The notes: generated by a model not told the origin, from the letters alone. DNA of 64,000 bases from Blautia pseudococcoides (GCF_001689125.2 NZ_CP015405.2:4428501-4492500), one strand, 5' to 3'; shown: positions 8,571 to 16,819, numbered from the stretch's first letter. Numbers and translations are program-made.

Positions 8571-9314
8571 ATGGGAGAAGAGGTAAAGGTAAGAGTAGAA
8601 AACCTGACAAAGTGTTTTGGGGATCTGAAAGTTCTTGATCGGGTTTCCTTCCGGATTAAAAAGGGTGAATTTGTATGTATAGTAGGTCCTACAGGCTGCG
8701 GTAAGACTACATTTTTAAGGCTTTTAACAAAACTTACGGAGCCCACTTCAGGAGAAATTTACATAGACGGTGAACCGGCTGACCCTCAGAAACATAACAT
8801 ATCCTTTGTGTTTCAGGAGCCTTCGGCCTTTCCGTGGCTGACCGCGGAGGAAAATATCGAATACGGGCTGAAGATCAAAAAGAGGCCGGTCCGTGAAATA
8901 AAGACGCAGTCTGACAAGATCATAGGACTTCTCGGACTGGAAAAGTTCCGCAAAGCTTATCCCCACGAAATGTCAGTGAGTATGGAACAGAGAGTGGTGA
9001 TCGGCAGGGCATTTGCCATGAATCCCGACTTGCTGCTGATGGATGAGCCATATGGTCAGATGGATATTAAAATGAGGTATTTTCTGGAGGATGAGGTGAT
9101 CAAACTGTGGAAGGCAACAGGCAGTACGGTTTTGTTTATCACCCATAATCTGGAGGAGGCAGTATACCTGGCAGAGAAAATACTGATTTTATCAAATAAA
9201 CCTGCCAGGATAAAGGATGAGGTATTTGTGGAACTTCCAAGGCCCAGAGATATCGCGGATGAAAAGTTTGTTGAGATTAGAAAAAAGATAACAGAAGAGA
9301 TTAAGTGGTGGTAG
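8571..9314 (+). CDS. ABC transporter ATPase 2, degenerate signature motif
   Basis: The protein is 247 residues. Walker A GPTGCGKT, Walker B LLLMDEP and switch His (FITHNLEEA) are intact. The signature motif is MSVSM (residues 134-138) in place of LSGGQ/M, and the D-loop reads GQMD. In ABC dimers the signature of one subunit completes the ATP site of the other, so the pair with ATPase 1 should have one normal and one weakened site. ATPase 1 has the reciprocal oddity, lacking the switch His. This is the pattern of an asymmetric heterodimer (inference). Confidence 0.9.
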   Translation: MGEEVKVRVENLTKCFGDLKVLDRVSFRIKKGEFVCIVGPTGCGKTTFLRLLTKLTEPTSGEIYIDGEPADPQKHNISFVFQEPSAFPWLTAEENIEYGLKIKKRPVREIKTQSDKIIGLLGLEKFRKAYPHEMSVSMEQRVVIGRAFAMNPDLLLMDEPYGQMDIKMRYFLEDEVIKLWKATGSTVLFITHNLEEAVYLAEKILILSNKPARIKDEVFVELPRPRDIADEKFVEIRKKITEEIKWW

Positions 9315-9354
9315 GGTATGTTTGATTGATGCCGGAAGAGGCGGAGGGATATAC

Positions 9355-10131
9355 ATGAAAAATCTGAAAGGCAGAAAAGTGCTGGTGACCGGGGGTGCGC
9401 AGGGAATCGGATTTGCAGTGGCAGAGTGTTTTGCCGGGGAGGGCGCGGATGTTTTTATTGGAGATATCCGGGTTGAAAAAGCAGTGGAAGCAGCAAAAAC
9501 ACTGGAGGAGAAGTATGGAACTGCCAGCAAAGCATACAAGTTGGATGTGAGCAGCAGGGAAGGGATTCGTTCCTGTTTTGAAAGGTTCAAGGAGGAGCAG
9601 CATGTCCTGGATATTCTGATCAATAACGCGGGTATCCAGATCCGCAGGCCTTCCCTTGAATTTGAGGAGGAGAAGTGGGATCTGCTCATGAATATCAACT
9701 TAAAAGGAGCTTTCTATTGTGCCCAGGAAGCAGCGGGTATGATGAAGGACAGAGGTGGGGCCATTGTAAACATTTCCTCCGGGACATCAACAGAGACCCT
9801 GCCCGGAAGGGCACCGTACTGCATCAGCAAGGCGGGCATTAACGGCATGACGGCTGTTCTGGCGGCTGAGTGGGCAAAATATAACATCCGGGTAAATGCC
9901 GTAGCCCCAGGGTGGATCCTGACCCAGTTGCTGCTGGATGGGATGAACATGGGAATCGTCAGTGAGAAACAGATATTGGCAGCAGTACCAATGAAAAGGC
10001 TGGCTGATGTGAGAGAGATCGCCGGGCCTGTTGTCTACCTGGCATCCGATGAGGCCAGTTATGTGACAGGCCAGACTTTGTTTGTGGACGGGGGACAGAA
10101 TGCCCTGGGACTGCCGGATATGGGATTATGA
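9355..10131 (+). CDS. Short-chain dehydrogenase/reductase (SDR)
   Basis: The protein is 258 residues, a classical SDR with TGGAQGIG cofactor loop, NNAG, catalytic Ser in NISSGTST, and YCISK catalytic Tyr/Lys. It has the AVAPGWILT and FVDGGQ blocks of the FabG/gluconate-5-dehydrogenase/KduD group. The D residue after the second beta strand (IGDIR) suggests NAD(H). The ATG at 9355 follows GGAGGG, and the in-frame ATG at 9322 has no site. In this operon it probably oxidises or reduces a hydroxyl of the imported sugar-like compound. Confidence 0.88.
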   Translation: MKNLKGRKVLVTGGAQGIGFAVAECFAGEGADVFIGDIRVEKAVEAAKTLEEKYGTASKAYKLDVSSREGIRSCFERFKEEQHVLDILINNAGIQIRRPSLEFEEEKWDLLMNINLKGAFYCAQEAAGMMKDRGGAIVNISSGTSTETLPGRAPYCISKAGINGMTAVLAAEWAKYNIRVNAVAPGWILTQLLLDGMNMGIVSEKQILAAVPMKRLADVREIAGPVVYLASDEASYVTGQTLFVDGGQNALGLPDMGL

Positions 10132-10143
10132 GGAGGTGCAGGG

Positions 10144-10977
10144 ATGAGGCTGCAGAAAAACGAGAGAGAAATAACAAAGTATGCACAGGAAATACGGAAG
10201 AATACGATCATCAGTCTGCACAGCGCAGGTTCCGGTCATCCGGGGGGCGCTCTGTCCATAGTTGAGATGTTGGCAGTTCTGTATTTTTATGAGATGAACG
10301 TCAGTCCGGATAAACCGGAAGAGAGGATGCGTGACCGCTTTGTCCTATCTAAAGGTCATGCAGCGCCATCTTATTATGCAGCTTTGGCAGAAAGAGGCTA
10401 TTTTGAAAAAAGTGTTCTGAAAACACTCAGGAAAATGGGAAGTATTCTACAGGGGCACCCGGATATGAAAAAGGTACCGGGGGTTGACATGTCCACCGGT
10501 TCACTGGGGCAGGGCATATCAGCAGCGTGTGGAATGGCCCATTACGCAAAAAGAACAGGGGCAGACTACAGAGTTTACTGCATCATAGGAGACGGGGAAA
10601 TGCAGGAAGGACAGGCGTGGGAGGCATTCATGAGTGCGGGACATTTTAAACTTGATAATCTTGTAGTGCTTTTGGATAACAATAATTTACAGATTGACGG
10701 AAGAGTAGACCAAGTCATGTCTGTATATCCCGTGAAAGAAAAACTACAGGCTTTTGGATGGAATGTGGAGGAGACGGACGGACATCATGTGAAAGGGTTG
10801 ATAGAGACACTGGACCATGCCAGGCAGGTAAAAGATAAGCCGGCTTTCATTATAGGAAAAACGGTGAAGGGCAAAGGAATATCGTTTATGGAGAACCAGG
10901 CAGGATGGCATGGGGCAGCCATCAATGAAGAACAATTTAAACAGGCCATGAAAGATCTGGGGGAGGAATGCATATGA
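10144..10977 (+). CDS. Transketolase, N-terminal (TPP-binding) subunit
   Basis: The protein is 277 residues, the typical length for the first half of a split transketolase. It has GSGHPGG (His31), SKGHAAP (His72) and the thiamine-diphosphate/metal motif GDGEMQEGQAWEA (149 onward) ending in LLDNNN. With the next gene it forms a two-subunit enzyme that transfers a two-carbon ketol unit between sugars. Split transketolases often belong to dedicated catabolic operons, such as apulose-4-phosphate and sulfoquinovose transketolases, rather than the housekeeping pentose pathway. Started by AGGAGG. Confidence 0.92.
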   Translation: MRLQKNEREITKYAQEIRKNTIISLHSAGSGHPGGALSIVEMLAVLYFYEMNVSPDKPEERMRDRFVLSKGHAAPSYYAALAERGYFEKSVLKTLRKMGSILQGHPDMKKVPGVDMSTGSLGQGISAACGMAHYAKRTGADYRVYCIIGDGEMQEGQAWEAFMSAGHFKLDNLVVLLDNNNLQIDGRVDQVMSVYPVKEKLQAFGWNVEETDGHHVKGLIETLDHARQVKDKPAFIIGKTVKGKGISFMENQAGWHGAAINEEQFKQAMKDLGEECI

Positions 10978-11918
10978 GTTCAACAAGAGAGGCATATGGT
11001 GCTGCGCTGACAGAATTAGCTGAAAAATATGAGTTTTTTGTTTTTGACGCCGACTTATCAAAGGCTACCCAGACAGTGCATTTCGCAAAGAAATATCCGG
11101 ACCGGTTTACAGATATGGGCATTGCTGAATGTAATATGATGGGATATGCGGCAGGATACGCGGCCAGCGGAGCAGTGGTATTTGCAAGCACATTTGCTGC
11201 GTTTGCGGCGGGCAGGGCTTATGACCAGATCAGGAACAGTATCGCATATCCAAATCTGAATGTAAAGATTGCAGCCACACACGGCGGGGTCCTGATTGGG
11301 GCGGACGGCGGCTCTCACCAGTGTGTGGAGGATCTGGCCCTTATGAGGGCAGTTCCCAATATGGCTATTCTCTATCCCGCAGACACTACAGAGACAAAAA
11401 GGTGTGTTGAGGAGGCAATAAAATATAAAGGGCCTGTTTATCTCCGGTTTGGAAGACTGGATTCGCCGGAGATATATACTGGTGCAAAAGTGTGCAGAGC
11501 CGGAATCGGAAAGGGGACCCTGGTGCGGGATGGACAGGACGTGACGATTGTGGCTGTGGGGGATATGGTGAGCAGGGCACTGGAGGCTGCAGGAAGGCTG
11601 CAGGAGGACGGCATCTGTGCGGAAGTGATGGATATGGCGTCTGTCAAACCGATAGATGCAGAAATGCTCCTGGAATCCGTGAAAAAAACAGGATGTGCAG
11701 TGACGGCAGAGGATCATAATGTTCTGGGAGGACTGGGGGGAGCCGTCAGTGAAGTGCTTTCTAAACAGTATCCGGTTCCGGTGGAAATGGTTGGAGTGCA
11801 GGATGTGTTTGGCTGTTCAGGTGTGCCTGGTGAGCTGGCAGTACATTATGGACTGACCAGTAAAAATATAATTGAGGCAGTACAAAGGACAATAAAGAGA
11901 AAAGAGGGGAAATCATGA
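10974..11918 (+). CDS. Transketolase, C-terminal (pyrimidine-binding) subunit
   Basis: The protein is 314 residues. It carries the pyrimidine-binding domain with the catalytic-type Glu in DMGIAECNMMGYAAG and a transketolase C-terminal domain. The ATG at 10974 overlaps the preceding stop (ATGA) and sits 7 nt from GGAGG. The ATG at 10968 is only 1 nt from it. The RFGR segment, expected to contact the substrate's anionic end, is present, so I cannot say from this subunit whether phosphate is accepted. Confidence 0.92.
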   Translation: MSSTREAYGAALTELAEKYEFFVFDADLSKATQTVHFAKKYPDRFTDMGIAECNMMGYAAGYAASGAVVFASTFAAFAAGRAYDQIRNSIAYPNLNVKIAATHGGVLIGADGGSHQCVEDLALMRAVPNMAILYPADTTETKRCVEEAIKYKGPVYLRFGRLDSPEIYTGAKVCRAGIGKGTLVRDGQDVTIVAVGDMVSRALEAAGRLQEDGICAEVMDMASVKPIDAEMLLESVKKTGCAVTAEDHNVLGGLGGAVSEVLSKQYPVPVEMVGVQDVFGCSGVPGELAVHYGLTSKNIIEAVQRTIKRKEGKS

Positions 11919-12937
11919 GAAAAATAGTTTTTGAAAGTCCCCGAAAAGCGGTGATCAAACAGGCCGAAAAACCTATATGCGGGAGCGGGCAGGTGCTGCT
12001 CAAGATGAAACGGATTGGGGTGTGCGGAACAGATATCCAGGTATTTGCGGGAAAAAACAGGTATATGGAGTTTCCTATAGTGCCGTTCCACGAGGGAATC
12101 GCCGTGGTGGAAGAGACAGGAGAGGGCGTGTGTGATATAGAGCCTGGCAGTCTGGTTACTATCCGCCCTATTTTGAGCTGTAATACGTGTTATTCCTGTA
12201 AGAGGGGAAGGGAAAATGCCTGTATGAATTTTAATTCATTGGGCGTACAGTCCGACGGACTTGGCGCGGAGTATTTTGTGATCAGCAGGGAATATGTGTA
12301 CCCGCTGGACAGGGACGCTGATTTAGACAAGGTTATTTTTATTGAACCCTTTGCTGTAGGGGTACATGCGGCCTATCAGGGGGAGGTGCAGGGCAAAAAA
12401 GTTCTGGTTGTGGGCGGAGGGACCATAGGGAATTTTACGGCTCAGGCCTGCAGGCTGGCCGGCGCAGAGAAAACTGCAGTTTGTGATATCAGTCAGGATA
12501 AAGTCACAATGGCAAAGCGGTCGGGGATCGCGTTGTGCGTCAATACATCAGAACTCACCCTGGAACAGGCATCACAGAAATGCTTTGGCGGATTTCCGGA
12601 TGTGATCATTGACTGCGCAGCCGTCCCGTCAGTTTTTTCCGGGATCTTAGAGCTGGCCGGAAAGACGACCACCATTGTGATCGTTGGGAATTACAGCGTT
12701 TTGGTGGAAACAGACATTGCAAAAATCCAGAGAAATGAACTTACAGTGAAAGGATGTATCACATACCGGGAGGAAGATTTTATAAGGGCAAAAGAGTTGA
12801 TAGAGAAAGGCCGAGTTTATCTGGATGGTTTTCTATCAAAGAGATACTGTTTTTCACAGGTTCAGGAGATGATGGAGCAGGCAATGGAGAATAAAGGGAT
12901 AAACATGAAAACTATCATGGACTTTGAGGGGGAATGA
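11915..12937 (+). CDS. Zinc-dependent medium-chain alcohol dehydrogenase
   Basis: The protein is 340 residues. The catalytic zinc region is GVCGTD plus the His of PFHEG. The structural zinc cluster CNTCYSCKRGRENAC is complete, and the nucleotide loop is VVGGGTIG. It is closest in layout to the sorbitol/threonine/L-idonate dehydrogenase group. The start ATGA overlaps the transketolase stop, so translation is coupled. With the SDR it gives the operon two independent oxidoreductases, a common means of inverting a hydroxyl by oxidation and reduction. The substrate is unknown. Confidence 0.9.
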   Translation: MRKIVFESPRKAVIKQAEKPICGSGQVLLKMKRIGVCGTDIQVFAGKNRYMEFPIVPFHEGIAVVEETGEGVCDIEPGSLVTIRPILSCNTCYSCKRGRENACMNFNSLGVQSDGLGAEYFVISREYVYPLDRDADLDKVIFIEPFAVGVHAAYQGEVQGKKVLVVGGGTIGNFTAQACRLAGAEKTAVCDISQDKVTMAKRSGIALCVNTSELTLEQASQKCFGGFPDVIIDCAAVPSVFSGILELAGKTTTIVIVGNYSVLVETDIAKIQRNELTVKGCITYREEDFIRAKELIEKGRVYLDGFLSKRYCFSQVQEMMEQAMENKGINMKTIMDFEGE

Positions 12938-12939
12938 GA

Positions 12940-13611
12940 ATGTATCATATTGCGCCGACTTTGCTGTGCGCAGACCTTTTTCAAATGAGGGAAAGCATGG
13001 ATATTCTGGACCGGATGGGAATCGACTGGTTTCATATAGATGTAATGGATGGGAGTTTTGTGCCGAATTTTGCCTTTGGTACGGATTTCCTTAGACAGAT
13101 GACCGCAGTGGGGAAAAGCCCCTTTTATTTACATCTAATGGTCACCAGACCGGAGGAATACGTGGATTTATATGCAGAGGCCGGGGTGGAATATTATTGT
13201 TTTCATTATGAGGCGGTCAAGAACCCGTTTCGGCTGTGCCAAAAAATCAGGGTACAGGGCATGAAACCGGCCATTGCATTGAATCCGGCTGCGCCGATCC
13301 ATGTTCTGCGGGATTTGATCCCTTATTTGGATGCAGTGACACTTATGTCAGTGGAACCCGGATTCTCAGGACAGAATTTTATGGATTTTACATACCGCAG
13401 GATTGGAGCGTTAAGGGCAATGGCAAAAGGACATAAGCTTTTGATCGAGGTTGACGGCGGCATAGATAATGAGATTGCAAAGAAATGTATAGATGCGGGC
13501 TGTGATGTTGTGGTAGGAGGATATTTTACACTGTTTCAGAAGGGAAAGTCAATAGAGGATAATTATGAGGCATTTCAGAGGGCTGTAGAAGGATGCCGGA
13601 CCGGGGGATGA
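12940..13611 (+). CDS. Ribulose-phosphate 3-epimerase-like protein (RPE/AlsE family)
   Basis: The protein is 223 residues, a TIM barrel with the RPE metal and catalytic set: FHIDVMDG (His32, Asp34), LHLMVTRP (His65) and IEVDGG (Asp172). MVTRP and EPGFSGQNF resemble D-allulose-6-phosphate 3-epimerase. In family members the phosphate is held late in the barrel by a loop such as AGSAIF or VGTSGLF. Here the loop reads VGGYFTLF (192-199), with one extra residue and a bulky Tyr where a small Ser/Thr is expected. The chemistry is therefore likely conserved, but the anion pocket is changed. The start at 12940 is 7 nt from GAGGGGG, and 12934 is too close. Confidence 0.85.
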   Translation: MYHIAPTLLCADLFQMRESMDILDRMGIDWFHIDVMDGSFVPNFAFGTDFLRQMTAVGKSPFYLHLMVTRPEEYVDLYAEAGVEYYCFHYEAVKNPFRLCQKIRVQGMKPAIALNPAAPIHVLRDLIPYLDAVTLMSVEPGFSGQNFMDFTYRRIGALRAMAKGHKLLIEVDGGIDNEIAKKCIDAGCDVVVGGYFTLFQKGKSIEDNYEAFQRAVEGCRTGG

Positions 13612-13616
13612 GTAGT

Positions 13617-14342
13617 ATGGAACTAAAAGAGTTGAAACAGATGGTGGTGGAGGCAAATAAAGAACTGCCTCGCCGTAAACTGGTCAAATATTCCTGGGGG
13701 AATGTGAGTGCAGCGGACAGGGAAAGGGGTATTATCATCATAAAACCTGTTGGAGTGCCCTATGAAAATCTGACAGAGGAAAATATCAGTGTTGTGACAA
13801 AGGATGGAAAAATACTGGGGGAATCCTGGGCGCCATCTGTGGATTTGGATATTCACAGGGCCATCTATGAGAATTTCCCCGGTGTCAATGCCATTGTCCA
13901 TACACATTCCACTTATGCAACAATTCTGGCTCAGCTCAGACTCCCGTTAGCCTGCTTTGGGACCACACATGCAGACTATTTTGCAGGCGATGTTCCCTGC
14001 GTCAGGGAGCTGGAGGAGAAAGAGATCCTTGACAGGTACGAATGGAATACAGGGATGACAATTGTGGACTACTTTAAAGAGAACCATATTTCTCCGGAGG
14101 ATATTCCGGCCGCCCTAACACCTGGGCACGGTCCGTTTACATGGGGAGAGGATGTGTGGGACGCTGTCCACAAATCCGTTGTGCTGGAAGAGATAAGCAA
14201 AATGGCGGTTCATATGCTGTGCATAGATAAAAACGTACAACCTCTGAAACGAGCCGTGGCCCACAGACATTATAACAGAAAACATGGGGCTGATGCAGCT
14301 TTCACAAAAGATGATCACGGGCACGGGATGATACAGAGATAG
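13617..14342 (+). CDS. L-ribulose-5-phosphate 4-epimerase-like protein (AraD/class II aldolase)
   Basis: The protein is 241 residues and aligns end to end with AraD. Zinc ligands His95, His97 and His171, acid/base Asp120 and the C-terminal Tyr229 are all kept, as are WGN (Asn29), Lys43 and Gly46. Of the residues that bind the substrate phosphate in AraD, two serines are replaced: KPSG becomes KPVG (Val45), and PSSD becomes PSVD (Val75). This predicts an active epimerase or retro-aldolase with poor affinity for phosphate. The ATG at 13617 is 9 nt from GGGGG and matches the AraD N-terminus. Confidence 0.87.
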   Translation: MELKELKQMVVEANKELPRRKLVKYSWGNVSAADRERGIIIIKPVGVPYENLTEENISVVTKDGKILGESWAPSVDLDIHRAIYENFPGVNAIVHTHSTYATILAQLRLPLACFGTTHADYFAGDVPCVRELEEKEILDRYEWNTGMTIVDYFKENHISPEDIPAALTPGHGPFTWGEDVWDAVHKSVVLEEISKMAVHMLCIDKNVQPLKRAVAHRHYNRKHGADAAFTKDDHGHGMIQR

Positions 14343-14364
14343 AAGGAATGGGGGGATTCAAAAA

Positions 14365-15210
14365 ATGAAGTATATATTTGCAAACTTAAAACGGTTCGAT
14401 ATACCAAAGGAACTGGATGGGATTAATGGTTTAGCCCCGGTCAGTAAGTGGGGAAGCTGTCTGACCGAGCAGATACGGGAGACTATGGATCAATATGCTG
14501 CCCAGGCAGAAATTGGAATTTTTTATCCGGAAGCCTATCTTCTTCAGGCAGCGGAGGCGAAAGGGGCAGAGGATAAGTGGAAGATAGGGGTGCAGGGTAT
14601 TTACCGGAAGGATACAGAAAAGGAAGGAAACTTTGGCGCATTTACCACTAACAGGACAGCTAAAAGTGTGAAAGCCATGGGATGTGAATACGTTTTGATC
14701 GGACACTGTGAGGAGCGCATGGACAAGGCCGGGATTCTGGCAGAGGCGGGAGTGGTGGATCCGAAAGCTGTGAACAGGCTTTTAAACGAAGAAGTTTCCT
14801 GTGCGGTAAAGGCAGGTCTCTCTGTCTTGTATTGCGTGGGGGAGACTGAGGAGGAACAGGACAGATGGCAGGAGGTTATAGGGCAGCAGCTAGATGTGGG
14901 GCTGTATCAAGTGAATCTGTCAGGGATCGCCGTGGCTTATGAACCTCTTTGGGCAATAGGACCCGGGAAGCCCGTTCCGGATGCTGATTATATTACTAAG
15001 GTGGCTGAATTTATTAAATTACGCACTGGAGGCTGTCCGGTAATATATGGGGGTGGACTGAAGGAGGAAAATGCCCGTATGCTGGCAGAGATCCCGTGCG
15101 TGGACGGGGGCCTGATCGGACTTACGAATTTCAGCGGTGAGATCGGATTTTATCCGGAGGGATTTGCCGCTATCATAGAAAAATATCTGGGGGAAGGTGA
15201 TGTGGTATGA
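14365..15210 (+). CDS. Divergent triosephosphate isomerase-family protein
   Basis: The protein is 281 residues, longer than housekeeping TIM (about 250). The catalytic residues are in place: Asn7/Lys9 (ANLKRF), His114 (IGHCEER) and Glu193 with flexible loop 6 (AYEPLWAIGPGK). The two loops that grip phosphate differ from normal TIM. GGSV is GGGL (229-232), and VGGASL is IGLTNF (251-256). It is therefore unlikely to be the glycolytic enzyme. It is better seen as an aldose-ketose isomerase for another small sugar, as for EryH/tetrulose-phosphate isomerases, or for a non-phosphorylated analogue. Confidence 0.86.
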   Translation: MKYIFANLKRFDIPKELDGINGLAPVSKWGSCLTEQIRETMDQYAAQAEIGIFYPEAYLLQAAEAKGAEDKWKIGVQGIYRKDTEKEGNFGAFTTNRTAKSVKAMGCEYVLIGHCEERMDKAGILAEAGVVDPKAVNRLLNEEVSCAVKAGLSVLYCVGETEEEQDRWQEVIGQQLDVGLYQVNLSGIAVAYEPLWAIGPGKPVPDADYITKVAEFIKLRTGGCPVIYGGGLKEENARMLAEIPCVDGGLIGLTNFSGEIGFYPEGFAAIIEKYLGEGDVV

Positions 15211-16658
15211 AACTGGATTTTGAATATGGCACCGGCACCATGCCGGCTGATCTGCCGGATGAACTGACGGATGTTTTTATTCCGGGCATAACGGTCTCTG
15301 ATCCTGCCTGCATTTCCAGGAACCAACTGGTAAATAAGACAAGGGAATCTATTTTAAACCCCATAGGAATGCCGCCGCTTTCGGAACTGGCCGGCAAAGG
15401 AAGTACCGTGACAATAACAATTCCGGATATTGTAAAAGGGGGCTGCCAGCCAACCTCACATAGAAAACTGTCTGTTAAGCTGATTTTGGAAGAATTATAT
15501 AAGGCTGGTGTGGAGAAGAAAGATATTCTTTTGATATTTTCCAATGGCCTGCATCCCAGAACAAACAAAAAGGAGATGCGGCAGATTCTGGGGGATGAAC
15601 TTTTTCATGAATTTTACTATTCCCATCAGATCATCAGCCATGACAGCGAGGACTACGAACATCTGGTTGATCTGGGCTGCACGGAACGGGGCGACAGAGT
15701 TCTTATGAATAAATACGTCTATGATTCTGACATCCCCATATTGATCGGGCACACCCAGGGGAACCCTTATGGCGGATATTCCGGGGGATATAAGCACTGC
15801 GCCACGGGAATTACACACTGGAGAAGCATTGCGTCACATCATATCCCTGATGTGATGCACGGAAGTGATTTTACACCTGTCAATAACCATTCGCTCATGA
15901 GAACAAAGTTCGATGAGATTGGAATGCATATGGAAAAATGTATGGGTAAGAAATTTTTCTGCTGCGATGCTGTTTTGGATACCATATCCCGGCAAATAGA
16001 AATCAACAGCGGGTATGCAAAAGAAATGCAGCCACTCTCCTGGCAGACTGCTGACAGAAGGACATATGTGCCCTGGGCGGAAAAGAAATATGATGTGATG
16101 GTATTTGGCATGCCTCAGGATTTTCATTACGGGGATGGCATGGGGACAAATCCAATTCAGATGATGCAGGCTTTATCGGCACAGGTCGTCCGTCATAAGA
16201 GAGTCATGAGCGACAACTGTGTGATCCTATGTTCATCCACCTGCAACGGCTATTTTCACGATGAGCGCTGGCCCTATCTGCGGAAGCTCTATGAAATGTT
16301 CCAGCATGATCATATGAATATACTTCCTGATATGGATAAGTACGGTGAGTATTTTGCTACGGATGAGGAATATATAAGGAAATACCGTTTTGCCGGCGCG
16401 TTTCACCCTTATCATGGGTTTTCTATGATGAGCTGCGGCCATATAGCAGAGATGAATACATCTGCCATATATATTGTGGGGGCGCAGGAGCCTGGAATCG
16501 CAAGGGGAATGGGATTGAAGACCCGGGCCACATTTGAGGAGGCACTGGAGGATGCCATGAAGAAATATGTAGGGGATAAGCCGAATATCCTGGCTTTGCC
16601 GCTGGCGTTTAAGAGGGCTTCGGTTCATCTTTGTATGAAGGGAAATAAAGAAATATAA
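15207..16658 (+). CDS. LarA family nickel-pincer 2-hydroxyacid racemase/epimerase
   Basis: The protein is 483 residues. The LarA catalytic and cofactor positions can be recognised: NGLHPRT (His116), IGHTQG (His182), YSGGYKHCATG (Lys196, the lysine that bears the Ni-pincer cofactor in lactate racemase) and SIASHH (His211). The family racemises or epimerises alpha-hydroxyacids, including lactate, malate and some aldonates. The ATG overlaps the preceding stop (ATGA). Maturation genes larB, larC and larE are not in the window and would have to act in trans. Its presence suggests that a hydroxyacid is an intermediate of the operon's pathway (inference). Confidence 0.85.
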   Translation: MKLDFEYGTGTMPADLPDELTDVFIPGITVSDPACISRNQLVNKTRESILNPIGMPPLSELAGKGSTVTITIPDIVKGGCQPTSHRKLSVKLILEELYKAGVEKKDILLIFSNGLHPRTNKKEMRQILGDELFHEFYYSHQIISHDSEDYEHLVDLGCTERGDRVLMNKYVYDSDIPILIGHTQGNPYGGYSGGYKHCATGITHWRSIASHHIPDVMHGSDFTPVNNHSLMRTKFDEIGMHMEKCMGKKFFCCDAVLDTISRQIEINSGYAKEMQPLSWQTADRRTYVPWAEKKYDVMVFGMPQDFHYGDGMGTNPIQMMQALSAQVVRHKRVMSDNCVILCSSTCNGYFHDERWPYLRKLYEMFQHDHMNILPDMDKYGEYFATDEEYIRKYRFAGAFHPYHGFSMMSCGHIAEMNTSAIYIVGAQEPGIARGMGLKTRATFEEALEDAMKKYVGDKPNILALPLAFKRASVHLCMKGNKEI

Positions 16659-16687
16659 AAGTCATTTTGAGGATAAGTATAAAATAC

Positions 16688-16729
16688 AGCCTTTTTGATA
16701 AATACCTGTTGCGTATTATCAAAAGGGCT
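16688..16729 (+). terminator. Hairpin at the end of the 13-gene operon
   Basis: A stem of about 17 bp (arms 16688-16705 and 16713-16729, one bulged A, loop of 7) lies 30 bp after the LarA stop. There is no long T-run. It probably terminates or protects the operon transcript. Confidence 0.6.
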
Positions 16730-16819
16730 ATATGATTTTAGTCAGACATGGGAATTCATGGATGAAAAGAATCGGAGCTGTATCCTGAAACACGGTTTGA
16801 CACCATTTCCCCCATGTGA

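Noticed and set aside
14365..15210. Housekeeping triosephosphate isomerase (tpiA)
   Set aside because: Altered phosphate loops, extra length and location in a catabolic operon instead of next to gapA/pgk argue against the glycolytic enzyme.
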